Origin: Bacillus sp. N1-1
Lineage (GTDB): Bacteria; Bacillota; Bacilli; Bacillales; Guptibacillaceae
NCBI RefSeq assembly: GCF_009818105.1
Contig: NZ_CP046564.1
Coordinates: forward strand, 930,001 to 994,000
Direction of reading: 5' to 3'
DNA: 64,000 bases
Below are positions 34,864 to 42,150 of this stretch, in pieces (the stretch's first letter is position 1; each line of letters starts with the position of its first letter). The notes beneath the pieces were generated by a model. It was not told where the DNA came from. It searched no databases and saw only the letters and a list, made by a program, of their open reading frames with translations. The position numbers and the translations under genes were made by a program.

Positions 34864-35127
34864 ATGAAAATAAAATCTATTTCTACTCTTGTATTAGTGG
34901 GAGTTTTTGCACTTTCAGTAGGCAGTTTGAAAGATCTTCAAAGTACCGAAGTATTGGCACAAAACGATCGACCTAAAGTAGAAGCTGTACAAGCATTCAG
35001 TAATGAAGGCGATGTTATAAGAGTTGTAACAGCAGAAGAACAAAATATGATAGAGAGTTCAGCAGTATCATCAGGATTTTTACAACAAGGAAATGGAACA
35101 GGTGTATTTTTTGAAAAGGTCAAGTAA
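34864..35127 (+). CDS. Small secreted or anchored protein, 87 residues
   Basis: I do not recognise the family. A basic N-terminus and hydrophobic core (ISTLVLVGVFALSVGS) form a signal sequence, with possible cleavage near VLAQ. The mature part is a polar peptide of about 55 residues. An ideal AGGAGG site precedes the start. Its size and export signal resemble those of small secreted peptides, but no processing or toxin motif is visible. Confidence 0.65.
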   Translation: MKIKSISTLVLVGVFALSVGSLKDLQSTEVLAQNDRPKVEAVQAFSNEGDVIRVVTAEEQNMIESSAVSSGFLQQGNGTGVFFEKVK

Positions 35128-35200
35128 ACCGTAATAAGATAGGCTTCTTTTTAATTAAATGGCTATGTTAAAGTTTTAATGTGATACTTCACAAAAAATA

Positions 35201-35226
35201 GGAACTTCCAGTTTTGTGGAAGTTCC
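35201..35226 (-). terminator. Terminator for the minus-strand small gene
   Basis: GGAACTTCC and GGAAGTTCC form a perfect nine-base-pair stem. The T-rich tract (TATTTTTTG) lies on the minus-strand 3' side, so it serves the gene at 35291. Confidence 0.75.
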
Positions 35227-35290
35227 GCTGTGGTATATTTTGCTTGTTAACTAAAGCAATAGGTTAATTAAGTGGGGATATCATTTTCTT

Positions 35291-35407
35291 TCAATCACTG
35301 AAGATATCCTTCATTTCATTTTTTTCTTTTTTTAATCGTTGAAAATGCCTTTCTATTCGTCTTGCTATAAAAGGTAGAAATATAACTATTAACATAAGCC
35401 AAAGCAT
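35291..35407 (-). CDS. Tiny membrane protein, 38 residues
   Basis: A short reading frame with an AAAGGTGG ribosome site eight bases before its ATG. It encodes one hydrophobic segment (LWLMLIVIFLPFIA), then a strongly charged tail (RRIERHFQRLKKEKNEMKD). The good ribosome site and the matching downstream terminator support a real gene. It is one of few minus-strand genes in the region. The function is unknown. Confidence 0.6.
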   Translation of the reverse strand: MLWLMLIVIFLPFIARRIERHFQRLKKEKNEMKDIFSD

Positions 35408-35552
35408 AAAATTCCACCTTTATTTAAGAATTTCCCAGTCAAACTCCCCTAATCCTTCCGTTCGTGGAAAAAAGAAATGTTAGATATTGAACTTTGTTAA
35501 CCTAAGTGTATCATAAGTTTTTTGAGTAGTTTTTTTTTCAATCTACAGAGCC

Positions 35553-35575
35553 AAAGAGAGGTTGTCACTCTCTTT
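35553..35575. repeat. Hairpin AAAGAGAG/CTCTCTTT
   Basis: A perfect eight-base-pair stem with loop GTTGTCA, followed on the plus strand by ATTTT. A near-identical hairpin occurs at 39591. In both places it directly precedes a family-2 repeat. Confidence 0.75.
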
Positions 35576-35580
35576 ATTTT

Positions 35581-35735
35581 AACTTCGTGTATAATCTTAG
35601 TTTTACGAAAATATAGATCATCCTCCTCAGCAATGAAATAATACATACAGCAAGCCCCCACACTCTAGAGTGTGGGGGCTTGGATCATTTTATTTTAATT
35701 GGAGGGGAAGGAGTTATGGAAACTTCTTGTAGTAA
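35581..35735 (+). repeat. Family-2 repeat, copy a, with 32-base perfect palindrome
   Basis: It starts AACTTCGTGTATAATC and contains a perfect palindrome at 35651-35682 (CAAGCCCCCACACTCT and its complement). It ends in GGATCATTTTATTTTAATT and a GGGGAAGGAG string. Related copies lie at 39619 and 40483, and a truncated one at 38137. A 17-codon frame (METSCSKENV...) behind the GGAAGGAG has no counterpart in the other copies. Confidence 0.8.
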
Positions 35736-35898
35736 AGAAAACGTAATGAAAATAATAAAAGACCAATAATGTTGAGCAAATAAGGTAATCTTAGTCGATT
35801 TGGAAAATCTTACACAAAATTACTCAATAAATATTTATTGAAAAACGATAAAAATTTATTTAAAATGAATATAATGATAAAGAATCGAGGTGCTTTTT

Positions 35899-36381
35899 AT
35901 GAAAAAAGTAACAACATTGTTTTTAAAAATAGCTGTGATTCTATTGGGAGTCCCCGTTCTTGCTCTGTGCATCTTTTTGGTGCCCGAGATAGCGGATCTA
36001 TCAGCAGAATTGTTTCCCGAGTTCATTTTAATAAAAGTTCTCGTCTACATCGTTTTCGATGGATCAGCGATCCCTTTTTACTTTGCTTTGTATCAGGCTT
36101 TCAAACTCTTACACTATATTGATAAAAATAAAGCTTTCTCTGATTTATCTGTAAAAGCTTTAAAGAAAATCAAATACTGTGCGATAACCATCAGTATTTT
36201 GCATGTATTAGCCTTGCCTATGTTCTATCTCTTTGCTGAAGTAGACGATGCACCAGGCGTTGTCATTGTCGGTTTGGTTGTTCCATTTGCTTCAATGGTC
36301 ATCGCAGTTTTTGATGCTGTTCTCCAAAAACTTTTGCAAGAAGCAATTTTTATCAAATCAGAAAATGACTTAACGGTCTGA
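35899..36381 (+). CDS. DUF2975 membrane protein (YoaS-like)
   Basis: A 160-residue protein with four membrane helices of the DUF2975 family. The start at 35899 is chosen because GAGGTG lies seven bases upstream; an in-frame GTG overlaps that site. A helix-turn-helix gene follows after ten bases. The pair matches B. subtilis yoaS-yozG, where a membrane protein is encoded with a small Cro/CI regulator. The function is unknown, but a membrane partner controlling the regulator is a reasonable inference. Confidence 0.85.
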   Translation: MKKVTTLFLKIAVILLGVPVLALCIFLVPEIADLSAELFPEFILIKVLVYIVFDGSAIPFYFALYQAFKLLHYIDKNKAFSDLSVKALKKIKYCAITISILHVLALPMFYLFAEVDDAPGVVIVGLVVPFASMVIAVFDAVLQKLLQEAIFIKSENDLTV

Positions 36382-36391
36382 GGTAAAAATT

Positions 36392-36607
36392 ATGGCGATT
36401 ATCATTAATGTTGATGTGATGCTGGCTAAAAGAAAAATGAGTGTAACGGAACTTTCTCAGAAGGTTGGAATAACGATGGCGAACCTATCGATATTGAAAA
36501 ATGGAAAGGCAAAAGCGGTTCGGTTATCTACTTTAGAAGCAATTTGTAAGGCTTTAGAATGTCAGCCCGGCGATGTTTTGGAATACCGAAGTGATGAAGA
36601 TCGTTAA
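36392..36607 (+). CDS. Small Cro/CI-type helix-turn-helix regulator (YozG-like)
   Basis: A 71-residue DNA-binding protein. MSVTELSQKVGITMANLSIL is the helix-turn-helix and LSTLEAICKALECQPGDVLEY is the usual C-terminal part of this small XRE family. GAGGTAAAAA lies before the ATG. It is coupled to the DUF2975 gene and is followed by a larger membrane protein, which may be its target. Confidence 0.88.
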   Translation: MAIIINVDVMLAKRKMSVTELSQKVGITMANLSILKNGKAKAVRLSTLEAICKALECQPGDVLEYRSDEDR

Positions 36608-36654
36608 GCATGGGATGAAAAACGTAATCTAATTATTCTTAGGGAGGTATGATG

Positions 36655-37902
36655 ATGAGTTGTAGCAATTTGGTTATTGAAAATATGACTAAACCCCATG
36701 AGCTGGAGGGACTGTATCGAAAAGACCCGACAGCTTTTAAAAAATCGTTTTCACAAGCATGGGATCTACATCCTGATTCTCTGGTTCTTTGTGTCTGGCA
36801 TGAAAGATTGCATTTCAGGGAGACGGCAAATACAACTAAACCTTCCTGGCTTCATAAAGGTTTCTTATTCATGGGCCTTTTAGCGATTCTGGCCGGGATA
36901 AGCACCAGGATTATTTTCCATTTTGTCGAGCAGGAAGCAATTGCCCCGATAAACCTGGCTTTTGGTATCATTCCTTTTATCGCTGCCTACTTTGTTTACA
37001 GTAGTCCGCCGAAAAGAAGCATTATTTATTCCCTTGCAGCGTTGTTCATCATTTCCGGGGTTTATCTTAATATGCTGCCATTAAATTATAAAGACAGTAT
37101 CATCCTTGCTTATTTACACTTTCCCGTTTTCTTATGGGTATTGCTAGGGCTTGCCTTTACAGGAAACGGCTATTCAAAAGGGAGTAGAAGGTTAGCTTAT
37201 ATTAAATTCAATCTGGAATATGGTATTCTCTACGCCAGCATGGCGTTCAGCGGAATGGTGCTAGCAGCATTAACCATGCAGTTATTTAGCTTCGTTGACT
37301 TGGATATTGAAGATTTTTATTTCAGTAATATTGTATTATTTGGTGCTGCTGCTCTCGCAATTGTGGCTACCTACCTAGTCTCAATGAATCTTAAACTTGC
37401 TAAGAATATCACACCATATATAGCGAGGATTTTTAGCCCTCTAGTTCTGGTCACATTGTTGGCCTACCTGGTCACGGTTATATGGGTGGGGGAAAATCCA
37501 TTCCTGGATCGCAATTTCCTAATCGCTTTCAACGGAATTCTCCTTGGTGTATTGGTCGTTACCATATTTTCAATTACTGAAAGAGATGCAGATGAGAAAA
37601 AGACCATTTCTGATTATATCAATGTTGCTTTGATTGCCCTTGCGCTCATCATCGACAGTGTGGCTCTGTCAGCCATCGTCTTCAGACTTTCTTCCTATGG
37701 CATTACTCCAAATCGAATTGCTGTTTTGGGGGTAAACATGCTTATCTGGGCAAATCTAATTTGGATTATGTTCTCCTATATGCGTTACTTACAAAACAAA
37801 TCAGGAGTTTTAACTATCCAGAATGCCGTTACTAGGTATTTGCCAGTCTATGGACTTTGGGCAGCAGTCATTATATTTACTTTTCCAATTATATTTAATT
37901 AG
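36655..37902 (+). CDS. Polytopic membrane protein (DUF4153-like)
   Basis: A 415-residue integral membrane protein with about 11 hydrophobic segments after a cytoplasmic N-terminal stretch (about 1-60) that is rich in charged and aromatic residues. Three ATGs lie in frame; 36655 is best spaced from AGGGAGG. The sequence resembles DUF4153 proteins, but I hold that weakly. It is preceded by the HTH regulator at 47 bases, so it may be the third gene of one operon. No transport motif is visible. Confidence 0.6.
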   Translation: MSCSNLVIENMTKPHELEGLYRKDPTAFKKSFSQAWDLHPDSLVLCVWHERLHFRETANTTKPSWLHKGFLFMGLLAILAGISTRIIFHFVEQEAIAPINLAFGIIPFIAAYFVYSSPPKRSIIYSLAALFIISGVYLNMLPLNYKDSIILAYLHFPVFLWVLLGLAFTGNGYSKGSRRLAYIKFNLEYGILYASMAFSGMVLAALTMQLFSFVDLDIEDFYFSNIVLFGAAALAIVATYLVSMNLKLAKNITPYIARIFSPLVLVTLLAYLVTVIWVGENPFLDRNFLIAFNGILLGVLVVTIFSITERDADEKKTISDYINVALIALALIIDSVALSAIVFRLSSYGITPNRIAVLGVNMLIWANLIWIMFSYMRYLQNKSGVLTIQNAVTRYLPVYGLWAAVIIFTFPIIFN

Positions 37903-38136
37903 AAAGATTATGCTATATAGAGTTACAAACATGCAAATGTTTTAAAACTTTATTAGAGGCTGGATTTTGCTTCACTTCTAGTTACCCACTTGTGATAACT
38001 CCTTCTCGTGGCTTGTAATTTATCATCTTTTAGTTTAAAAAGGAAACATTTTTTAGAGGGTGTTTTTAAATCTTTTACTAGTAAGAGGTGGGAGTGTTAG
38101 AGTATATATCGGAACAATCGGTCATTTCTATAATTC
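37903..38136. other. Intergenic stretch without a recognised gene
   Basis: This AT-rich stretch has stops in every frame and no ribosome site with a frame behind it. The only structure noted is short T-rich tracts. It leads into a truncated family-2 repeat and CTCGGAGC copy D. Confidence 0.6.
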
Positions 38137-38180
38137 AACTTCATGTATAATCTTGGTTTTACGAGAATATTTTTTTACTG
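38137..38180 (+). repeat. Family-2 repeat, truncated copy b
   Basis: AACTTCATGTATAATCTTGG matches the left end of copy a, including the ACGAGAATAT segment. The palindromic right half is missing. Confidence 0.65.
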
Positions 38181-38221
38181 TTTCCACCTCTTCTACATAT
38201 AAATAACCCTGCGTAAAGATT

Positions 38222-38271
38222 AAGCAGAAGCCCGCAATAACTATTTGTTAAATGTTCCATTATCTCGGAGT
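38222..38271 (+). repeat. CTCGGAGC element, copy D (extended)
   Basis: Core is CTCGGAGT at 38264. About 50 bases on its left (AAGCAGAAGCCCGCAATAAC, then TATTTGTTAAATGTTCCATT) match copy G almost base for base, showing that the conserved element can reach about 55 bases. Confidence 0.85.
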
Positions 38272-38372
38272 ACTAACTTAATAACAGTATGTGCTCTATG
38301 TATGTTCAGAGATATAACTGGCATGCACCCTCACCAGTCGATATAATGGGTGTAGAATAAAAACAAAGGGTG

Positions 38373-38522
38373 ATGATGGCTATGATGCCTTATATTGCAA
38401 CAGCTCATGCAAAGTCTATTGGTTAGACTAGCGATACTTTGCATGAGGTTATCCGTGGCTTAGAATCGCTTTTACAAATGCTAACCACAGACTTTGCACC
38501 TTCCATTTATGTATTTAAATAA
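38373..38522 (+). pseudogene. Short gene with one in-frame TAG
   Basis: An AAAGGG site precedes ATG, and the frame reads MMAMMPYIATAHAKSIG, TAG, then TSDTLHEVIRGLESLLQML and TTDFAPSIYVFK before TAA. Both halves are in the same frame, and only TAG at 38424 interrupts them. The product would be about 49 residues if the stop were a Gln codon. I know no function. A recent nonsense mutation is the simplest reading; readthrough cannot be excluded. Confidence 0.55.
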
Positions 38523-38540
38523 AGAGAAGGGACTGTCTGT

Positions 38541-38804
38541 ATGAATTATGTAAAAGCTAACGATGTCCTTCCCAAGGAGCTCATTGAAGAAATTCAGAGA
38601 TACGTCCAGGGTAAGACTCTCTATATTCCAAAGCCGAAATATGCTTATGAAAAATGGGGAACTTGTTCTGGAGCAAAATCTTTTATGAAAGAACGTAATC
38701 TTTCGATAAAATCAGACTTTAAAGATGGCATCTCCATCGATGAACTTAAGGAGAATTACCATCTATCTGTAGAAACAATAAAGAAGATTGTATATACGAA
38801 ATAA
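38541..38804 (+). CDS. CD3324-family helix-turn-helix protein
   Basis: An 87-residue protein of the small CD3324 family. NDVLPKELIEEIQRYVQGK and the IYIPK segment are signatures. The C-terminal SIDELKENYHLSVETIKKIV is a helix-turn-helix of Mor/resolvase type. AGAGAAGGGA lies before the ATG. It starts 18 bases after the interrupted small gene and ends in a terminator. The DNA target is unknown. Confidence 0.8.
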   Translation: MNYVKANDVLPKELIEEIQRYVQGKTLYIPKPKYAYEKWGTCSGAKSFMKERNLSIKSDFKDGISIDELKENYHLSVETIKKIVYTK

Positions 38805-38808
38805 AGTG

Positions 38809-38838
38809 GAAGACCTGCTGGCAGGGTCTTCTTTTTTT
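38809..38838 (+). terminator. Intrinsic terminator
   Basis: GAAGACC and GGTCTTC pair around a nine-base loop, and seven T follow. Confidence 0.88.
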
Positions 38839-38932
38839 ATGTCATTTTTAATTCTAAATGAAACTCTGCATTGGAGCTTGAGGGGATTTCTCGTAAAATT
38901 AAATGTATAACAAACATAAAGGTGGAGTTTAT

Positions 38933-39568
38933 ATGGAACCGTTTTTGGCCCCTTATCAATATCATTTTCTAAAGTCACAAGGTGTTAAATTAGTGAGCGC
39001 ACGGACCAGCTCAACAGATACTAATGTTATTAACGCGGTTCGGGGAATAGTTGAGGAAAGCATTTTTTATCAATTTCAGCATTGTGCGAAGGAAGAAATG
39101 CAACTGGTGGAACGGATGAATGCTGTTAAGGATGAGCGTGAAATTGAGCAAATATTGGCAGAGCTGCACCCTTTCATTATTCCTTTTCAAACAACAGAAA
39201 ATCAGATCAAAAAACTGTTTCCTAAAGTAAAAAAGCTTAAAGTCCCTGATTTGGACCATATGGATACAAAGCAAATCACATATCTTACGTGGTGGGACCC
39301 GGGCACACATAAAAAGTTTATCGTCACAGTAAGGGATGGAAAACAGTGGGGTGTGCATGGTACTTTTCACAAAGAGGCACAGAAAGGGATTTGCTCGATT
39401 TGCGGGCAGCATGAAGAGACCGGGCTTTTCTTAGTGGAACGAAAGGGAAAAGAAATAGGCACGTACAAGAAAAAAGGAAATTATATTTGCAGTGACGGAG
39501 AGGCTTGTAACCAAAACCTGACTCGTCTTGATAAGTTAGATGAGTTTCTGGCTCGTTTAAGTCGTTAA
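38933..39568 (+). CDS. FusB/FusC-type EF-G-binding protein
   Basis: A 211-residue protein with the two-domain layout of FusB/FBP proteins, which bind elongation factor G and can rescue it from fusidic acid. The N-terminal helical bundle covers about 1-130. The C-terminal treble-clef zinc finger has CSICG and, 40 residues on, ICSDGEACNQN, giving four cysteine ligands. ATG at 38933 is used because AAAGGTGGAG lies seven bases upstream. Chromosomal homologues in Bacillaceae are common and do not always confer resistance, so I do not predict a phenotype. Confidence 0.88.
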   Translation: MEPFLAPYQYHFLKSQGVKLVSARTSSTDTNVINAVRGIVEESIFYQFQHCAKEEMQLVERMNAVKDEREIEQILAELHPFIIPFQTTENQIKKLFPKVKKLKVPDLDHMDTKQITYLTWWDPGTHKKFIVTVRDGKQWGVHGTFHKEAQKGICSICGQHEETGLFLVERKGKEIGTYKKKGNYICSDGEACNQNLTRLDKLDEFLARLSR

Positions 39569-39590
39569 AATTGGTTGGAAGCAATTACTC

Positions 39591-39613
39591 AAAGAGAGGA
39601 TGTCACTCTCTTT
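39591..39613. repeat. Hairpin AAAGAGAG/CTCTCTTT, second copy
   Basis: Same stem as at 35553 with loop GATGTCA, 22 bases after the FusB-type gene, followed by GTTTT. It could terminate that gene. Confidence 0.75.
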
Positions 39614-39618
39614 GTTTT

Positions 39619-39745
39619 AATTCCATGGGCAATCTTATTTTTGCGATAATATAAACATCTCTTCATACCACATATAATGAGTGAAAAAAAAGCATGCCCT
39701 CACATCTTAAAGTGTGAGGACATGGATCATACTGTATTATAAACT
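39619..39745 (+). repeat. Family-2 repeat, copy c
   Basis: AATTCCATGGGCAATCTTAT matches the left end of family 2 with changes. The hairpin at 39693 (CATGCCCTCACA/TGTGAGGACATG) takes the place of the palindrome of copy a, and GGATCATACTGTATTATA follows as in copy a. Confidence 0.7.
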
Positions 39746-39871
39746 TTACCAATTTAGCATAGGAATTTCATTTTTTAAGAAGGTAATTATTAAACAAAAA
39801 ACCTCTATACTTCAAATTCTTAAACTTTTAGTCGATAATATAAAGAGATTATTTAATAAGGGGTTTTGGAA

Positions 39872-39997
39872 GTGAGTAGTTGGAAAACACCAGAAGAGAT
39901 AGCCTGGGAAAAGAAACGTGCTAAAGCATGGGCATATGTCTTATTACCTGTTTGCGCCATATTGCTAGGTGTACTTATTGCAATTGTTGCTCAATAG
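39872..39997 (+). CDS. Tiny membrane protein, 41 residues
   Basis: A GTG start eight bases after AAGGGG opens a 41-residue frame. A polar helix (TPEEIAWEKKRAKAWAY) precedes one membrane segment (VLLPVCAILLGVLIAIVA). The composition and ribosome site support a real small protein. The function is unknown. Confidence 0.6.
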   Translation: MSSWKTPEEIAWEKKRAKAWAYVLLPVCAILLGVLIAIVAQ

Positions 39998-40011
39998 ATC
40001 TTTTTTATAAG

Positions 40012-40044
40012 AGAGGCGCCACTCTTAACATAATAGCGCCTCTT
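40012..40044. repeat. Hairpin AGAGGCGC/GCGCCTCT
   Basis: An eight-base-pair perfect stem with a loop of about 16 bases directly after the 41-residue gene. It lacks a T tract on its 3' side, so terminator function is doubtful. Confidence 0.5.
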
Positions 40045-40215
40045 ACTAACCAGGAATGGCACCAACAAGCCAACCGAAAATACCACCAAGCTACGTACGC
40101 GTTTTAAAAAGGACTTTGGCTTACAAAGTCCCTTTTTAAGCCTAGGGAGGGTTAGCTCAAAGATGGATGGCTGGTTAAAGTATGCTAAATCCTTCATTTT
40201 ATACATTTTTGCCTT

Positions 40216-40398
40216 CTATTTATTGGCTTGATTCCAAATCCTCTTTAGATTTAAAGGAACATAAACCTCGTAACCGTGTACTTGACGATGAAGAATTGGC
40301 TTTTGAAATGAGTGATCTATAAGGGAGTAATCTTGTTGTCGTCGTGCGCGATAAACCGTTCCAAGTAACTTATCAAAGTTTGCTGAAGTGGATTTCAT
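40216..40398 (-). CDS. Hypothetical 60-residue protein
   Basis: I do not recognise the family. The minus-strand ATG at 40398 has AAAGGAGC nine bases upstream, which supports translation. The product (KSTSANFDKLLGTVYRARRQ, then a basic and aromatic C-terminal half) has no signal or membrane segment. It is a rare minus-strand gene here. Confidence 0.55.
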   Translation of the reverse strand: MKSTSANFDKLLGTVYRARRQQDYSLIDHSFQKPILHRQVHGYEVYVPLNLKRIWNQANK

Positions 40399-40482
40399 AT
40401 GTATATCGCTCCTTTGGTTATTAGAGAGGTTAATCCTAATATATCCAGAAGGGAGTATTTTATTATTCAGCGTTTATAAAAT

Positions 40483-40640
40483 AACTTCGTGTATAATACT
40501 TATTCTGCGAGAAAATAGAATCCATCTCAGTGCCAAGATAATACACACACAGCAAGCCCCCACACATAAAGTGTAGGGGCTTGGATCACTTTATATTATT
40601 TTAAGGGGGAAGGAGAGTTAGGGGAAACTCCTTGGTTCAT
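40483..40640 (+). repeat. Family-2 repeat, copy d
   Basis: It begins AACTTCGTGTATAATACTTA and has hairpin CAAGCCCCCACAC/GTGTAGGGGCTTG at 40553-40583. It ends with GGATCACTTTATATTATTTT and GGGGGAAGGAG. It parallels copy a over its whole length, but the palindrome has diverged on the right arm and the ATG is lost. Confidence 0.8.
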
Positions 40641-40795
40641 AGATTATCATAACAAGTAGCCTATCTTAAGAATATGATTAACAATATCGGAACAATTCAA
40701 GAGTGTATATTAAGTGCATTTACAGTGTATGGATCAATTTTTGATCAATGGTTGGCGCAAGGGTTAATTAATTAACTAATTATGTAGCAGCATAT

Positions 40796-40813
40796 CTTCA
40801 ACAATCTCGGAGC
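40796..40813 (+). repeat. CTCGGAGC element, copy E
   Basis: CTTCAACAATCTCGGAGC, identical over 18 bases to copy I at 53631. Confidence 0.88.
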
Positions 40814-40943
40814 ATTTCTTTAAAAAGTAGAAGAACACTTTTTCAAAGAAATAAGTGTTCAAAATAAAGATTACTGCAGTAAAATAAGGTATATTATATT
40901 GTTGAATAGATTCTCTTGTAAGAGAAGAAAAGTGGTGAACAAA

Positions 40944-41093
40944 GTGGGAAGATATCAATTGGATCACAAAGGTAAGGTAGCTGTGACAAAGTTTCATGAA
41001 AAACAGACGACTGCCAAATTTGATAAAAAGAATCATCTTGAAAAAATACGTGCGGAGTATTTAAAAAAGAAGCAAAAACAGACAGATAAATAA
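40944..41093 (+). CDS. Small basic protein, 49 residues (module 6)
   Basis: I do not recognise the family. The product is highly basic (GRYQLDHKGKVAVTKFHEKQ, then a lysine-rich tail) with no membrane segment, so a nucleic-acid-binding role is conceivable but unproven. GTG at 40944 with AAAGTGGTGAAC upstream is preferred; GTG 40935 and TTG 40899 are alternatives. It is alone between CTCGGAGC copies E and F and ends in its own terminator. Confidence 0.55.
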   Translation: MGRYQLDHKGKVAVTKFHEKQTTAKFDKKNHLEKIRAEYLKKKQKQTDK

Positions 41094-41103
41094 TATGATG
41101 GAT

Positions 41104-41138
41104 AACATAGGAAGATTAAATTCTTCCTATGTTTTTCT
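41104..41138 (+). terminator. Intrinsic terminator
   Basis: AACATAGGAAGA and TTCTTCCTATGTTTTT form an 11- to 12-base-pair stem with a short loop. Confidence 0.85.
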
Positions 41139-41161
41139 TATGAAAAGTTTTATTTCGATAT

Positions 41162-41179
41162 CTTCTGCAATCTCGGAGC
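41162..41179 (+). repeat. CTCGGAGC element, copy F
   Basis: CTTCTGCAATCTCGGAGC, followed by GAGAATTGAAGTTC. Confidence 0.85.
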
Positions 41180-41279
41180 GAGAATTGAAGTTCAGAGGAG
41201 TAATATTACTTCTTCCAACTATTGTTAGGATAGGTGGATTATATAAACTCTTTCAAAAGGGTAAGTTGTAAAATAATAA

Positions 41280-41489
41280 ATGATTGGCGGTTTGATGTCA
41301 CGTATGGAAGTATCTAGAGAAGGAATTGGGATCAGCATCATTCTTATTTTACTAATAGTTTTATGTTTTTACTGTACACTCACATTTTTTGAATCCTTGC
41401 GAAAAGGTGATGAACGTATAATTAAGCAATCGAAATTTGCAGCAATCATTTGTATGGCAATAGCGCTGATTATTGGGATTATTTATTAA
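41280..41489 (+). CDS. Small membrane protein, 69 residues (module 7)
   Basis: I do not recognise the family. Two membrane helices (about 17-38 and 50-68) flank a charged loop (ESLRKGDERIIKQSKF). No strong ribosome site is seen before the ATG at 41280; the in-frame ATG at 41295 is an alternative. It is alone between copies F and G, and the copy-G element starts within its last codon. Confidence 0.5.
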   Translation: MIGGLMSRMEVSREGIGISIILILLIVLCFYCTLTFFESLRKGDERIIKQSKFAAIICMAIALIIGIIY

Positions 41490-41537
41490 GCAGTAGCCCG
41501 TGATAACTATTTGCTAATGTTTCCATTATCTCGGAGC
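41488..41537 (+). repeat. CTCGGAGC element, copy G (extended)
   Basis: AAGCAGTAGCCCGTGATAAC and the following TATTTGCTAATGTTTCC match copy D. The core CTCGGAGC is at 41530. Confidence 0.87.
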
Positions 41538-41631
41538 TAAAGTTGAACAATGGTTGGTTCTCTCTTCTAAATATATAGACGAAAAATATTAAAATAACGG
41601 AGCAGTTTTGTGTTACAGGGGGTGGTAACAA

Positions 41632-41811
41632 ATGAATAGAAAGATGAATACTATACAAAATATTGTAGGTGTAATATTTTGTTTTATTTTATTTGCTGTA
41701 AGTATGTTTTATGCTGAGCAAAACGCATTCTTTATCCTGTTCGGAATTGCAGGACTTAGTGGGGTGAGTTACTTTGTATTCCGTATGGTGAAGATCGCAT
41801 TAGAGAATTAA
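41632..41811 (+). CDS. Small membrane protein, 59 residues (module 8)
   Basis: I do not recognise the family. GGGGGTGG lies eight bases before the ATG. The product has two hydrophobic segments (IVGVIFCFILFAVSMFYA and FFILFGIAGLSGVSYFVF) joined by a short polar turn. It is the only gene between copies G and H. Confidence 0.6.
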   Translation: MNRKMNTIQNIVGVIFCFILFAVSMFYAEQNAFFILFGIAGLSGVSYFVFRMVKIALEN

Positions 41812-41881
41812 AAATAGTAATATATGTTTTTTACTAACGGGTCCAAAAGTAAAAGAACAGTAAGAAGTATCTCGAGTCCAA

Positions 41882-41901
41882 GTCTTACATAATCTCGGAG
41901 C
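41882..41901 (+). repeat. CTCGGAGC element, copy H
   Basis: CTTACATAATCTCGGAGC, continuing TTATCTGTAA. AATCTCGGAGC plus TTATCTGTAA is a 21-base identity with copy I at the far end of the fructan locus. Confidence 0.87.
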
Positions 41902-41962
41902 TTATCTGTAATGGGATAGGCTTCTTGTTGTATATTATCGAATTACCATAATAGATTTTTAT

Positions 41963-42041
41963 GTTAACCGATTGACATATGAAAACGCTTACTATATATT
42001 GGTTTGTAATAAGTTGCTTTCTTATATGTCAACCGGTTGAC
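41963..42041 (+). promoter_or_regulatory. Fructan promoter 1: two LacI operators, cre and sigma-A boxes
   Basis: TTGACA (41972) and TATATT (41995) are 17 bases apart. GTTAACCGATTGAC (41963-41976) overlaps the -35, and the perfect palindrome GTCAACCGGTTGAC lies downstream at 42028-42041. ATGAAAACGCTTACT (41979-41993) fits the WTGNAANCGNWNNCW cre consensus and lies between the two boxes. The same layout recurs at 47815. I infer repression by the locus LacI protein and by CcpA. Confidence 0.8.
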
Positions 42042-42150
42042 TTGTTATGGTGGAACTACCTTGTCTAAACGAAAAAGTGTGGGGAAAAGAAGGTGATTTG
42101 AGGTAAAGGAAGAGAAGCAATCAAATTAAATATGAAAAGGAGTTTTGTTT

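Noticed and set aside
35700..35769. 17-codon frame behind GGGGAAGGAG in family-2 copy a as a leader peptide gene
   Set aside because: Copies c and d lack the ATG, and there is no downstream gene it could attenuate within a sensible distance.
39991..40206. 71-codon minus-strand frame
   Set aside because: No ribosome site, and it overlaps the hairpin behind the small GTG gene. The product resembles nothing and has a skewed basic composition.
40481..40515. ATAACTTCGTGTATAAT looks like half of a loxP site
   Set aside because: The inverted second arm and the eight-base spacer are missing. The string belongs to the left end of the family-2 repeat.
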